Of a stretch of 64,000 nucleotides of DNA, positions 16,517 to 31,726 are shown in pieces. This stretch comes from Polyangium jinanense. GTDB taxonomy: Bacteria > Myxococcota > Polyangia > Polyangiales > Polyangiaceae. The notes under the pieces were generated by a model that did no database searches, was not told where the DNA came from, and was given only the letters and a program-made list of their open reading frames with translations. Location: positions 343,245-407,244 of the forward strand of contig NZ_JAGTJJ010000006.1 of NCBI RefSeq assembly GCF_028435365.1. Direction: 5' to 3'. How positions within the stretch are numbered: position 1 is the stretch's first letter; every line of letters starts with the position of its first letter. The position numbers and the translations under genes are program-made.

Positions 16517-18307
16517 ATGCGCTCTCGCTCGTTCGTCCTCGCGCTCGCCCTCGCCGCCGCCGCTTGCACGACGCCTCCCCCGAACGCGCCTTCCCGCTGC
16601 CCCGAGCCCACGAACGAGCGCGTGAAAACCTCCGGCGCCAAACCCGTCCCCGCGTCTCCCGCGGCTTCTCCGACGCGCGAAGGACCCGGCCTCGACGTCA
16701 CGATCCGTCCCGTCCCCGCGGCGGCCGCGATCGACGTGACGCTCGCGTTCCGCGGCGCCGGCGCGTTCCCCGGCCGCACGTTCTCGATACGCACGCCCGA
16801 TCCGAAGGCCTTTCGAATGAAGGAGGCGCGCGACGCGCGCGGGACGATCGACGCGCGCCCGGCTCCGCACCCGGATCACGTCGCGATCGAGCTCGCGCGC
16901 GCCCCCGAGGGCGAGCTTCGCCTCGTGTACACCGTCGAGTCGCGCGTGACGCCGGGAAAACTGCCTTTCCTGCTCTCGGATCCCGACCGCCTCGAGGTCA
17001 CCGGCGACGCGCTCCTCCTGCCCGACGCCGCGCGCGATCTGCGCCTCGCCGTGAAGCTCGAAATCGATTTGAGCCCCTACGGTACGCTGGAGAGCGGCGC
17101 CTCCGTGAGCGGCGCGGCGACGAGCTTCGGCATCGGCGCGTCGCGCGAGGTGAACACGACCGCGGACGAGCTGCGCGGCGCGGTGATGGTCACGGGCCGC
17201 ATGGGCACGGCTGTCTTCGACACGCTCGAAGGGCACGACGAGGCCGCGTGGTTCGGCTACACCGCCTTCGATCCGCGCCCCGTCTCCGCGGACACCGCCG
17301 CGTTCCGCACCGCCGCAGGTGAGCTCTTCGGCGAGCGCAGCCCGATCCCGCAAACGTTCCTCATCGTGCCCGAGCCCGGCCCCGTCGGCAGGTTCGTCGC
17401 GGCGCGACGCACGCGCAGCGTGCTCTTGCACGTCGCCGTGGGCGAACCCTGGTCGGGGCCGCTGCGCATCGCGACCTCGGTGGAGATGCTCCGCGCGTGG
17501 GTCGGCGAGCGGCTCTGGATCGGGCCCGAAGATCCGGCGCGTCAAGCCGAGGGCGCGTGGTTCGCCGAAGGCGTCGTGCGACACCTCGCGCGGGACATGC
17601 TCTTTCGGTTCGGCCTCGTGACGCCGCTCGAAGTGGCCGACGAGGTGAACGGGCTCGAGTCCGTGATCGCGACGTCGCCACGCAGCAAAGAGGGGAACGC
17701 GGCGCTCGCGAAGAGCTTCCGCGAGCCCGGCGTCGTGCCGCTGCTCGTCGCGCGCGGGGCGCTTTACGCGCTGCATGTCGACGCTGCGATCCGAGCGAAG
17801 AGCGGCGGCCAGAAGAGCCTCCAGGAGGTCCTGCGCGCGCTCTACGCGAAGGCCAAGGAGCGACGCGGCCCGCTGCCCGTCTCGGCGTGGACCTCTGCCC
17901 TCACGGCCGAGATCAGCCCGGCCGAGGTCGAGGTCTTCGCCGAGGCGATCGAGCGCGGGGGCAAGCTCGATCTGCCCGACAACGCGCTCGGCCCTTGTTT
18001 CCGCAGGGAAACGCGGCGCTACGAGCGGTACGACCTCGGCTTCGACGAGGCCGCGACGCGCGCGAAAATCCCGCCCGTACTCGTGGGGGTTCGTCCGGAC
18101 GGACCTGCGGCGAAGGCGGGCTTGCGCGAGGGCGACGAGCTCGTCGAAGGCTTGACCTCGGCGGGGCGGAGCGACGTGCCGGTGACGATCGTCGTGCAGC
18201 GGGGCGACGACCGCATCAACGCGAAATACCGGCCTGCCGGGCCCTCCGCGAGCGGCCGCGGCTGGTCGCGGCGCAAGGACGTGCCCGACGAAAAATGCAC
18301 CAAATAA
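16517..18307 (+). CDS. Lipoprotein, M61 aminopeptidase-like with PDZ domain, zinc site degraded
   Basis: 596 residues. The lipoprotein signal ends at Cys17 (LAAAAC). A beta-rich N-terminal region (about 50-290) is followed by a helical region with AEGAWFAEGVVRHLARD (about 348), which resembles the WFxEGxTxYY segment of M61 glycyl aminopeptidases. The M61 zinc motif HExxH should lie about 30 residues earlier, but the sequence there is TSVEMLRAWVGERLW, with no His pair. The C-terminus (about 515-590) looks like a PDZ domain (PPVLVGVRPDGPAAKAGLREGDELVEG). If the assignment is right, this is a non-catalytic M61 relative anchored to a membrane, perhaps a chaperone or adaptor. The family call is tentative. 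Confidence 0.55.
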   Translation: MRSRSFVLALALAAAACTTPPPNAPSRCPEPTNERVKTSGAKPVPASPAASPTREGPGLDVTIRPVPAAAAIDVTLAFRGAGAFPGRTFSIRTPDPKAFRMKEARDARGTIDARPAPHPDHVAIELARAPEGELRLVYTVESRVTPGKLPFLLSDPDRLEVTGDALLLPDAARDLRLAVKLEIDLSPYGTLESGASVSGAATSFGIGASREVNTTADELRGAVMVTGRMGTAVFDTLEGHDEAAWFGYTAFDPRPVSADTAAFRTAAGELFGERSPIPQTFLIVPEPGPVGRFVAARRTRSVLLHVAVGEPWSGPLRIATSVEMLRAWVGERLWIGPEDPARQAEGAWFAEGVVRHLARDMLFRFGLVTPLEVADEVNGLESVIATSPRSKEGNAALAKSFREPGVVPLLVARGALYALHVDAAIRAKSGGQKSLQEVLRALYAKAKERRGPLPVSAWTSALTAEISPAEVEVFAEAIERGGKLDLPDNALGPCFRRETRRYERYDLGFDEAATRAKIPPVLVGVRPDGPAAKAGLREGDELVEGLTSAGRSDVPVTIVVQRGDDRINAKYRPAGPSASGRGWSRRKDVPDEKCTK

Positions 18308-18390
18308 AGCAGCCGGACAGCCTCGCGTGACCGGGCTCTGGTGAAGCGCTATCCGTCCGTGCGACACTGCTGCCGAGCCCGATCGCGTCC

Positions 18391-19128
18391 ATGGCCCGCC
18401 TGATTCAGCACATCGTCGAACCCCCGCGCGCCTGCTCGTACATCCCGAACGAGCGCGCATCGCTCGAACATCACATCCTGCTCGACGTCGATCCCGAAGA
18501 GCTCGACACCCTGCTCGAGCGAGGCGTCCGCCGCTTCGGTCCCGATTACTTCCGCCCCGTGTGCCCGTCCTGCGCCGCGTGCGTCCCGACGCGTATCCTC
18601 GCGAGCGAGTTCAAGCCGAGCCGCAGCCAGCGCCGCGCGCGCAATCGCGGCGCGGAGTTTCGTATCGTGGTCGGGCCGCCGCGCGTCGACGCGGATCGGA
18701 TCGCCCTCTATCACACCTGGCACGCCGACCGGGAGCGCGCGCGGGAATGGACGCCGGGAAAGCTGACCTCGCGCGATTATTTCTATCAATTCGCGTTCCC
18801 GCACCCGTCCGCGCGCGAGGTCGCGTATTACGACGACGAGGCCGGCGGGCGCCTCGTGGCGATCGGCATCTGCGACGAGACGCCGCGCGCCTGGAGCGCG
18901 GTGTATTGTTTTTACGATCCCGCCTATGCCTGGCGCTCGCCCGGCGTGGGCAACGTGCTCGCGCTCGTGGAGATCGCCCAGAGGCAGGGCAAACCTTACG
19001 TCTATCTCGGATATCGCGTCGCGGGCTGCCCGTCCTTACGTTACAAGGCGGCGTTCCACCCGCAGGAGATCCTGCCGCGTTTGCCCGCGGACGGAGAGCC
19101 GCCGCGTTGGACGCGGACCGAGGAGTGA
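18391..19128 (+). CDS. bpt: Aspartate/glutamate leucyltransferase (bacterial Bpt/Ate1 type)
   Basis: 245 residues, full length for the family. The N-terminal domain carries CSYIPNERASLEHHILLDVD and the conserved cysteines in PVCPSCAACVPTRI (about 56-69). The C-terminal GNAT-like domain has RARNRG, AVYCFYDPAYAWRSPGVGNVLAL, YVYLGYRVAGCPSLRYKA and FHPQEIL. These enzymes transfer leucine (Bpt) or arginine (Ate) from aminoacyl-tRNA to N-terminal Asp or Glu of proteins, marking them for ClpS/ClpAP degradation in the cytoplasm. It ends 10 bases before the convergent respiratory operon. Confidence 0.9.
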   Translation: MARLIQHIVEPPRACSYIPNERASLEHHILLDVDPEELDTLLERGVRRFGPDYFRPVCPSCAACVPTRILASEFKPSRSQRRARNRGAEFRIVVGPPRVDADRIALYHTWHADRERAREWTPGKLTSRDYFYQFAFPHPSAREVAYYDDEAGGRLVAIGICDETPRAWSAVYCFYDPAYAWRSPGVGNVLALVEIAQRQGKPYVYLGYRVAGCPSLRYKAAFHPQEILPRLPADGEPPRWTRTEE

Positions 19129-19138
19129 ATTCTCCGAA

Positions 19139-19459
19139 TCACGGATAGGGGTGCGCGGCAGGATCGGGCCGCGGCGGGAACGTCTTGCGGGTCAACGGAT
19201 CGGCGGCCGTGAGCGCGACGAGCAGCGCGATGAACAGGAACGTCAGAATGACGATCAGCCTGTTCGCGAAGCGCTGCTCGACGAGGTGCATGAAGATGAA
19301 CAGCACGACGAACGTCTTCGCGACCGAGATCGCGAGCGCAATGACGAGCTCCGCTTCGCCGAGGCCGAGGCGCGAGATCCCGAACGACAGGAACGTCAGC
19401 ACGAGCAGGGCGATCCACGAGCCGATGAGCTTGGGTGTGGTGACGTGCGCGCTGATCAT
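19139..19459 (-). CDS. caa3-type cytochrome c oxidase subunit IV
   Basis: 106 residues with three hydrophobic helices. Motifs such as SWIALLVLTFLSFGIS, ALAISVAKTFVVLFIFMHL and IVILTFLFIALL are typical of small oxidase subunit IV (CtaF/prokaryotic COX4) proteins. The start is the ATG ending at 19459, eight bases after the subunit III stop. It is the last of twelve minus-strand genes beginning with actA at 31522. Subunit IV is thought to stabilise the CuB site of the oxidase. It has no cofactor ligands of its own. Confidence 0.85.
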   Translation of the reverse strand: MISAHVTTPKLIGSWIALLVLTFLSFGISRLGLGEAELVIALAISVAKTFVVLFIFMHLVEQRFANRLIVILTFLFIALLVALTAADPLTRKTFPPRPDPAAHPYP

Positions 19460-19467
19460 GTCGCCTC

Positions 19468-20077
19468 TCAATCCGTGAGGTAGAAGAGGGGCCAGAGGAA
19501 AATCCAGACGACGTCGACGAGGTGCCAATACAGGCCGACATTCTCGACGGCGACGTAGCGATGGGTGCCGTATCTCCCCTTCAAGCAGAGCACGGCCACC
19601 GCGGCGAGCATGATCATGCCGGCGATCACGTGCAGGCCGTGCAGGGCCGTCATGAACCAGTAGAGCGTGTACCCGAGGACCACGCCGGCCGGCGGCTGCT
19701 CCACGAACGAGTACATCCCGGCGGGGAGCGCGTTCTCGTGAATGTGGTGGGCGTATTCGAAGCCCTTGACCACGAGGAAGACGGCGCCGAACGCGGTCGA
19801 CAGGGCGAGGAGCCCGGCGGCGAGGCGGGCCTTGTTTTCCCGAATGAAATGGACGCCCAGGGCCACCGTGAAGCTCGACGTGATGAGCACGACCGTGTTC
19901 GTCGTCCCGAGCGCCACGCTGTTGTGGTGGAGCGCCTGGACGAACCCGGCCGGGTACATCGCGCGGTAATACGCGTAGGCCGCGAAGAGGGCCCCGAAGA
20001 GCAGCGTCTCGCTGCCGAGGAACATCCACATCGCGAGCCGCGCGGCGTGGTCCTGCTTTTCGAGGGTCTCGAATTGC

Positions 20078-20100
<23 letters not shown>
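19468..20100 (-). CDS. caa3-type cytochrome c oxidase subunit III
   Basis: 210 residues, five helices (the short bacterial form). Hallmarks are MWMFLGSETLLFGALFAAY, the central HFIRENKARL and VLGYTLYWFMTALHGLHV, and YWHLVDVVWIFLWPLFY at the C-terminus, which includes the conserved WHxVDxxWxxL signature. A GTG start at 20100 lies within the end of the subunit I gene (23-base overlap), so translation is coupled. It is a non-redox subunit of the terminal oxidase in the inner membrane. Confidence 0.92.
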
Positions 20101-21741
<1,641 letters not shown>

Positions 21742-21745
<4 letters not shown>

Positions 21746-22830
21746 TGCACCCCCTCCTGCGTCTCCGGAACGGTGACCGTGCCCCAGGGCGTCGCGCCTG
21801 GCTTCGGGCGCACGTCACGCAGGCTCTTCATGAGCTCGATGATGGCGCCCGCCTGGGCCGGGCGAATCTGGCCAAGGAAACTCGGCATGATGCGCTGATA
21901 CCCCGCGTGAACGTGCACGAACGGATCCATCATCGACTCGGTGATATACGCCTCGTCGACCTTCGCGCTGCCGCCGCCTTCGAGCGGGACCGTGGTGCCG
22001 TAGAGGCCCGCCCAGGTCGGACCGAGGTGCGGCGTGCCGTCGATGGTATGGCAGCGAAAACAGCCGAGCTCGGCCGCGGCCCGTTTTCCCTGTTCAACCA
22101 TGCTCAGGGGCTCCGGCGGCGCGTATTCCGTGACGGAGGACGGGCGCAGGTCGACCGGGCCCGCCACGGCCGGCTCCGGCGATTTGCCTTGCAGCCAGCG
22201 CTCGTATTCCTCGGGCGGGAGCGCGATGACCTCGCCGCGCATGGTCGAGTGGCTGACGCCGCAATACTCCGTGCACAGGATGTCGTACCGGCCCGGCTCC
22301 TTCGCCTCGAACCAGAGCGTGGTGAGTCGCCCCGGGAGCACGTCCTGCTTCAGCCGGAAATCCGGCACGAAGAAGCTGTGAATGACGTCACGGGAGGTGA
22401 GGATCAGCTTCACGGGCCGCCCGGCGGGGACGTACAGCGTCGAGATGGAGTTCGCGCCCTCTGGATACGCGAATTTCCACATCCATTGTTTGCCCGTGAC
22501 GTAGATCTCGAGCGCGTTCTCCGGCGGGACGCGGATGGTCATGAATTGCCAGAATCCGATCACCCACCACACGATGAACATGCCGAAGAGGCCGACCACG
22601 ACCACGGCTTCGAGCCAGATGGCCGGCGTCGCCTCGGGCACGCGGCGCGACGGGTGCTTCTGGACGGCCGTGCGGCGATAGCGGAACAAGAACCACCCGC
22701 CGATGAGGGTCACCAGCAAGGCGCCCCCCATCGTCATGATGATGACGAAATAATGGAGCTTGTCGATCTCCTCGGCAATGGTGGACGCCTGCCGCGGCAA
22801 AAACAGGATCGTACGGAGCAGCTCGTTCAT
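21742..22830 (-). CDS. caa3-type cytochrome c oxidase subunit II with fused cytochrome c
   Basis: 362 residues. Two N-terminal helices (about 26-50 and 71-96) anchor the protein. The CuA domain follows, with ligands His151 (VIHSFF), Cys186, Glu188, Cys190, His194 and Met197 in CTEYCGVSHSTM. A cytochrome c domain is fused at the C-terminus: CFRCH (257-261) binds haem covalently and Met315 in IMPSF is the likely axial ligand. This makes the enzyme a caa3 oxidase that can take electrons directly from complex III. It is coupled by 4-base overlaps to the SCO gene upstream and the subunit I gene downstream. Confidence 0.95.
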
Positions 22831-23645
22831 CGGGGTTCACCCCCTCGTCCCCGGCGCCGATCCCGGCGCCACAACATGCCCAGGGTCGTTCCGACCGTGC
22901 ACAGAATCAGGAGCGATCCAATGCGGAGAAACCCGGTGATGTACGGCCCGTACCTTCGCGTCGCCGGGTCGTAGCGATAACAGGTGACGAGCACGCGATC
23001 GACGATCGTGCCGACCTTGCCCGCCGCAGCCTCGACGAGGGCGAGCCGCAAATCCCACGCGGAGGGCTCGAGCCCGTAGAGGTACCGCGAGATGCGCCCG
23101 CCCGGCGCGAGCACCGTGACGACCGCCGGGTGCGCATATTGCTCGGTCGAGGAATCATAGCCATAACGGAAGCCCACGGCGTCCGCCACGGCGCGCGACG
23201 CCTCGGCCGTCCCCACGAGGAACCGCAGGCTTTCCGGCTTCGCGCCGAGCTTCTCGGCGAGCGCATCCCTGCGCTTCGCGGCATCGGTCGGCGTATCCTC
23301 CGGATCGATGCTGACCGTGACGAGCCGATAATCCTCGCCGGGCGTATACCCCGCCTCCGCGAGGCCCTTCGAAACGCCCGTGAGCAAAAGCGGGCAGAGC
23401 ATCGGGCAGCGGTAATAAGCGAGCACGAGGAGCACGGGGACATCGCCCGCGAGGAGCTCGCCCGTCTTCACCTCTTCCCCGCGCTCGCCGCGCAGGACGA
23501 TATCGCGCGGAACGTAGCCGCCGAGGCGCTCGTCGACGTCCGCCTGCCTTGCCGCCATGGGGAGCGCGCGCGTCTCCTCCGCGGCGGCGACCGGCGCGCC
23601 CGCGAGCATCATGGAGAGGGCCATGGCCCAGCCGAATCGTCTCAC
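22827..23645 (-). CDS. SCO1/SenC family copper chaperone
   Basis: 272 residues. I use the GTG ending at 23645, since GGGGGAG then lies six bases upstream; a TTG one codon earlier is possible. Signal peptide about 1-22. The thioredoxin-like domain carries YYRCPMLCPLL, with copper-binding Cys80 and Cys84, and the third ligand His172 in QYAHPAVV. A C-terminal helix (about 238-257) followed by basic residues anchors it to the inner membrane, the reverse of the usual N-terminal anchor. SCO proteins deliver copper to CuA, and the gene overlaps subunit II by 4 bases, fitting that job exactly. Confidence 0.92.
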   Translation of the reverse strand: MRRFGWAMALSMMLAGAPVAAAEETRALPMAARQADVDERLGGYVPRDIVLRGERGEEVKTGELLAGDVPVLLVLAYYRCPMLCPLLLTGVSKGLAEAGYTPGEDYRLVTVSIDPEDTPTDAAKRRDALAEKLGAKPESLRFLVGTAEASRAVADAVGFRYGYDSSTEQYAHPAVVTVLAPGGRISRYLYGLEPSAWDLRLALVEAAAGKVGTIVDRVLVTCYRYDPATRRYGPYITGFLRIGSLLILCTVGTTLGMLWRRDRRRGRGGEPR

Positions 23646-23701
23646 CAAGAGCTCCCCCTAACGCCCACGCCCCCAGAGGGCGCGGCGCTCCTTCGATGCC
23701 G

Positions 23702-24082
23702 CTACCGACCCGCGCCGCTCACGACGAGGTCCATGGCCACGTCAATCGGGACTTGCACCTTGCTGCGATCCTCGCCCACCCATTCGAATCGCTCGATCGA
23801 TTGACGTTTCGTGAGGTGGACGATCTGCCCTCGCCCGAGGTTCGAAAACAGCTCCTCGTGGACGTTCGAGCGCTCCTTGATGGGGCCGAGGTGCTCCTCG
23901 GGATAGACCCCCGAGGGCCGGAGCTCGGCCTCGCGGTACCGTTGAAGCACGTAGGAGACCCCCGTGAGCACGAGGGCGAACGCAATGGAACCCAGGACAG
24001 CGTACATGATCAGGCGCGGCGGGAGGACGTCCTCCTCCTGCCTGACGATTCCGTGACGCTTTTCGTGCTCGGGATGGCTCAT
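23702..24082 (-). CDS. Single-helix membrane protein between actF and sco (possible ACIII subunit)
   Basis: 126 residues. The start ATG is two bases after the actF stop, so it belongs to the operon. A charged N-terminus (about 1-22) is followed by one hydrophobic helix (about 25-46, LIMYAVLGSIAFALVLTGVS) and a C-terminal soluble part of 80 residues with no Cys or CxxCH, so no cofactor. The end (VQVPIDVAMDLVV) resembles the start of a cytochrome c-associated anchor segment. By position it could be ActG or an unassigned ACIII/caa3 supercomplex subunit; I see no clear family match. Confidence 0.7.
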   Translation of the reverse strand: MSHPEHEKRHGIVRQEEDVLPPRLIMYAVLGSIAFALVLTGVSYVLQRYREAELRPSGVYPEEHLGPIKERSNVHEELFSNLGRGQIVHLTKRQSIERFEWVGEDRSKVQVPIDVAMDLVVSGAGR

Positions 24083-24084
24083 GG

Positions 24085-25266
24085 TCAAAGGCTCCCGTAC
24101 CGGAATGCGGCCTCGAGCGAGGTGTCGTTTTTCGGGACAATCGGGCGACCACGCAGGCGGAACGTGCCGAACGCGAGCGCGGCCCCGCCGACGCAGACGA
24201 GCGCGGCGACGTCGAGCCAGTGCACGATGGGCCCCTCGGCGCGCACGGAGGGCATGACGAGCCATTCCATGTCGACCCAGTGCATGAAGAGGATCCAGAG
24301 CGCGATCGGCGCGAGCGTGCTCGGCTGCTGCTTGACCCGATACGGGAGCAGCGCGAAGAACGGAATGACGAAACGGCCGGCCGCGACGAGGATGCTGAGC
24401 GGGGCGAACTCCCTCATGCGGGGCGCATAAAACGACGCCTCGTGGGGCTTGTTCGTGATCCAGATCAAGAAGAACTGGAAGTACGCGATGTACGCCCAGA
24501 AGATCGTGAACGCGAGCAGGAGCCGGCCGAGCGCGTAATAATGGGAGCTGCCCACCCGGGTGAGCATGCCCGCGCGCTGCAGGCCATAGGTCGCGAGCAC
24601 GAGGAGCGCGAGCGCGCCCAGGAAACCGCCGGCGAACCAGTACACCCCGAACATGGTCGAATACCAGGCAGGAGTGAGGGACATGAGCCAATCGACGCCC
24701 GCGAACGTGAACGCGAGCGCGACCGGAGGCAGCCCGAGCGCCGAGAGGGCGCGGAACCGCGGTTTGTCCGTGGCCGCCGGGGCCCAATCCCCGCGCAGCG
24801 ACCAGCGGCGGAGGAAATACGAGATGCCGAGCCAAACGCCGAAATACAGGAACGCGCGGACGAAGAACGAGGACGTGTTCAGGTACGGCAGCTTGTGCTC
24901 GACGAGATGCTGGACTTCGTGTTCGTGGATCGTGGACGGCGACGTCCAGGGATAAATCGTGGTGATGCCGACGGCGATCGGAATGAATCCGATCACGGCG
25001 AGCGGCAGGACGCCCGTGACGCCCTCGATGACGCGGCGGAGAGCGACGGGCCATTTCGCGTCCATCGCGTGGACGATCATCAGGAAGATGAGTCCGCCGA
25101 CGAGCAGGGAGACGAGCCACGCATAGGCCGAGAGGTAGGCGTAGAATGCGTCCCGGCCGTGGGCGACGCCGCCCACGACGAGCGCGATCGCGCCGACGAC
25201 GAACGCGAGGAAGCCTCCGAGGATGAGCCGACCTCCTCCGGTGAAAATGCTGGGTTCCGTGTTCAT
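24085..25266 (-). CDS. actF: Alternative complex III subunit ActF (quinol oxidoreductase membrane subunit)
   Basis: 393 residues with about ten helices. Motifs such as GGRLILGGFLAFVVGAIAL, PVALRRVIEGVTGVLP, IYPWTSP, YLNTSSFFVRAFLYFGVWL and PAWYSTMFGVYWFAGGFL match the ActF family. This family is a distant relative of ActC (NrfD/PsrC fold) and is thought to form a proton path. It overlaps actE by 4 bases. It acts in the inner membrane as part of the quinol:cytochrome c oxidoreductase that replaces bc1 in this operon. Confidence 0.9.
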   Translation of the reverse strand: MNTEPSIFTGGGRLILGGFLAFVVGAIALVVGGVAHGRDAFYAYLSAYAWLVSLLVGGLIFLMIVHAMDAKWPVALRRVIEGVTGVLPLAVIGFIPIAVGITTIYPWTSPSTIHEHEVQHLVEHKLPYLNTSSFFVRAFLYFGVWLGISYFLRRWSLRGDWAPAATDKPRFRALSALGLPPVALAFTFAGVDWLMSLTPAWYSTMFGVYWFAGGFLGALALLVLATYGLQRAGMLTRVGSSHYYALGRLLLAFTIFWAYIAYFQFFLIWITNKPHEASFYAPRMREFAPLSILVAAGRFVIPFFALLPYRVKQQPSTLAPIALWILFMHWVDMEWLVMPSVRAEGPIVHWLDVAALVCVGGAALAFGTFRLRGRPIVPKNDTSLEAAFRYGSL

Positions 25267-25871
25267 CGAAGCTCCTCCTGCATCCGCACGCGGACGGGCT
25301 CGGGCAAGACGCCGACGGCGACGCCTTTCGTACGAAGCTGGAGCGCGCGCACGTAGGCGACGACGGACCAGCGCTCCTCGACGCCAAGCTCCTGTCCATA
25401 GGTGGGCATGAGCCCGTAGCCCTGGGCAATGGCCTGGTAGACGCGCCCCACGGGGTAATCGAGGACAGGCGCCTCGACAAAGCTCGGAGGCTTGCGCAGC
25501 TCCATGTTGTCCGCGACGACACTCACGCCATCGCCGCCCACGCCGTGGCAGGCCGCGCAGAAGACCTCGTAGCGCTCCCGGCCGTGATCCAGCATGGGCC
25601 GCGAGAGTGGGATGGGAATGGCCTCGACGAACTTCCCGTCTACCATTCCGCTGATCACCTCGGGCGGGCCGAGAAACCGCTCGCGCGGGACGGTGCCCTC
25701 GGGAGGCTCGCGCATGACGCGGCGATCGTCGAAGAACGGTGCCTCCTCGTAATACTCGAAATGCGCCTGGTTCACCATGCGCTCGAAATCACGCTCGGTG
25801 CCCGAACTGTTGCAGCTCGCGAGGAGCGGGCACACGGCGAGGACGAGCGGAAGGGCGGCGATGGTCTTCAC
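25263..25871 (-). CDS. actE: Alternative complex III mono-haem cytochrome c, ActE
   Basis: 202 residues from a GTG ending at 25871, which overlaps the actD stop by 4 bases and has GGAGAGG just upstream. The lipoprotein signal ends LLASC (Cys20). One haem site, CAACH (105-109), is present with a likely Met ligand in GLMPTYG (about 155). The N-terminal FERMVNQAHFEYYEEAPFF is typical of ActE, which carries electrons out of the complex on the periplasmic side, here presumably to the cytochrome domain of subunit II. Confidence 0.9.
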   Translation of the reverse strand: MKTIAALPLVLAVCPLLASCNSSGTERDFERMVNQAHFEYYEEAPFFDDRRVMREPPEGTVPRERFLGPPEVISGMVDGKFVEAIPIPLSRPMLDHGRERYEVFCAACHGVGGDGVSVVADNMELRKPPSFVEAPVLDYPVGRVYQAIAQGYGLMPTYGQELGVEERWSVVAYVRALQLRTKGVAVGVLPEPVRVRMQEELR

Positions 25872-26464
25872 GACTCCTCTCCCTCCATTCGCTCGAGCCG
25901 TTCGTCGAGCTCGGCGTCGGTCGCCGGATGCGCCCCGAGCGGCTCGACGCGGCTCGCGCCGAGCTCCCTGAGCTTGCGCGCGGTCGCCTCGCGATCGAAG
26001 GCGGGATCGAGGTCGGAGACGGCCAGGAAAAACTTGTCGATGCTGGCGCGATCGAAGCCCGGCACCTCGAAGATCGGCTGCCACAGGGATGGCAGGCCGG
26101 ACCAGAGGGCGAGGATGACACAGGCCGAAAGCGCCGAGAAGAGCACGGCCATCTCGAACGTGGCCGGGACGAACGCGGGCGGCGCGTGGGCGGGCCTGCC
26201 GCCGGCATTCAGGGGGTAATCGACACCGTCCGTCCACCATTGCACGAGGTAGGCGACCGCGGCCGCCGCGATGGCGAACGGGAACACCACGAATCCGATG
26301 CGAGAGCGCCCGCGGCCGATGGCCCGTTCGAGCTCGAGGAGGGGGTACGGCGTGTACCCTTCGAGCCTGCGGTACCCGGATTTGCGGAGCTCGTGGGCCG
26401 CCCGGATGATCTGCTCGGGCGTGTCGAACGCGCCGACGATCCCGCTTTGCTGCGTCCTCCGCAT
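25868..26464 (-). CDS. actD: Alternative complex III subunit ActD (DUF3341)
   Basis: 198 residues. The N-terminal soluble region has GIVGAFDTPEQIIRAAHELR and YRRLEGYTPYPL, the DUF3341 signature, followed by two helices (about 56-75 and 105-125) and a C-terminal tail. The start has an excellent GAGGAGGAA site, and actC ends one base away. ActD has no cofactor; it is a structural membrane subunit. Confidence 0.92.
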   Translation of the reverse strand: MRRTQQSGIVGAFDTPEQIIRAAHELRKSGYRRLEGYTPYPLLELERAIGRGRSRIGFVVFPFAIAAAAVAYLVQWWTDGVDYPLNAGGRPAHAPPAFVPATFEMAVLFSALSACVILALWSGLPSLWQPIFEVPGFDRASIDKFFLAVSDLDPAFDREATARKLRELGASRVEPLGAHPATDAELDERLERMEGEES

Positions 26465-26465
26465 T

Positions 26466-27815
<1,350 letters not shown>

Positions 27816-27816
27816 A

Positions 27817-30864
<3,048 letters not shown>

Positions 30865-30874
30865 AGGTGCTCTC

Positions 30875-31522
30875 CTATCGATGGCAGGCGGTGCAGTTGG
30901 TGACGCTTCGAACGCCGTATTCGCGGACCAGGTACGGCCCGAGGGTGCTTTGATCCGCGGCCTTCCACGTCATGTCGGTGACCCGATCGAGCGGCCGGAC
31001 GAACTTCTCCGGCTGCCTGTGACAATCGAGGCACCAGTTCATGCTCAGGTCGGCGAACTGGTAGACGCGGCCCATCTCGTCGACGCGCCCGTGGCAACTG
31101 ACGCACCCGACGCCCTTGTTCACGTGGATCGCGTGATTGAAGTAGACGAAATCAGGGACGTCGTTGACGCGATTCCACGGAATGGGCAAACCCGAGAAGT
31201 AGCTCCGCCGGACGGGCTCGAGCATGGGGCTCTTGTTCCAGATCTGGTTGTGGCAACCCATGCAGAGGTCGGTCGAGGGGATCCCGGCCGTGGCGGATAC
31301 CGTCGCCTCCTTGTGACAATAGAGGCAATCGATACCGTCATCCTGGACGTGATGCCGGTGATCGAACTCGACGGGTTGATCGACCGGATCGAGCTGCTTT
31401 CGCCAGTTCGGCGTGCGCACCCAGATCATGGGAGCGGCCACGAGCGTGAAGGCGCCGCCCACGATACCGATGAGCGCGATCCGGAAGGCCGTATTGGTCC
31501 AGGGACGAAAGAGTGCCGCCAT
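30875..31522 (-). CDS. actA: Alternative complex III penta-haem cytochrome c, ActA
   Basis: 215 residues from the ATG ending at 31522. One N-terminal helix (about 13-31) anchors it. Five haem-binding sites are visible: CLYCH (66-70), CMGCH (87-91), CVSCH (140-144), CLDCH (164-168) and CTACH (210-214), the last right at the C-terminus. This is the standard ActA pattern. It is the first gene of the twelve-gene respiratory operon, 10 bases upstream of actB. The 204 bases before it, up to the gnd stop, should hold the operon promoter, though I see no clear -35/-10 pair. Confidence 0.93.
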   Translation of the reverse strand: MAALFRPWTNTAFRIALIGIVGGAFTLVAAPMIWVRTPNWRKQLDPVDQPVEFDHRHHVQDDGIDCLYCHKEATVSATAGIPSTDLCMGCHNQIWNKSPMLEPVRRSYFSGLPIPWNRVNDVPDFVYFNHAIHVNKGVGCVSCHGRVDEMGRVYQFADLSMNWCLDCHRQPEKFVRPLDRVTDMTWKAADQSTLGPYLVREYGVRSVTNCTACHR

Positions 31523-31726
31523 CCTCGTGCCTTCTCGGACGTCCGCACGGCGAGCGCGCCGCGGGCGCATCCAGCAGCATTCGATGGGAATCAGGGGGGC
31601 GGCGTTGCTGCTTTCCTGGGCGAACGAGCGGCCGATAGAGAGAACGAGCAGGCAGGCAGGCGAGCGGAGAGGAGCGAAAACGAGCGGCGGGGCGACCGGA
31701 CGGGTGCGGGGAAGCCCCTACTTCGC

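Noticed and set aside
31523..31726. Promoter for the respiratory operon
   Set aside because: The gap must contain one or rely on read-through, but no convincing -35/-10 pair could be pointed to, so no site is annotated.
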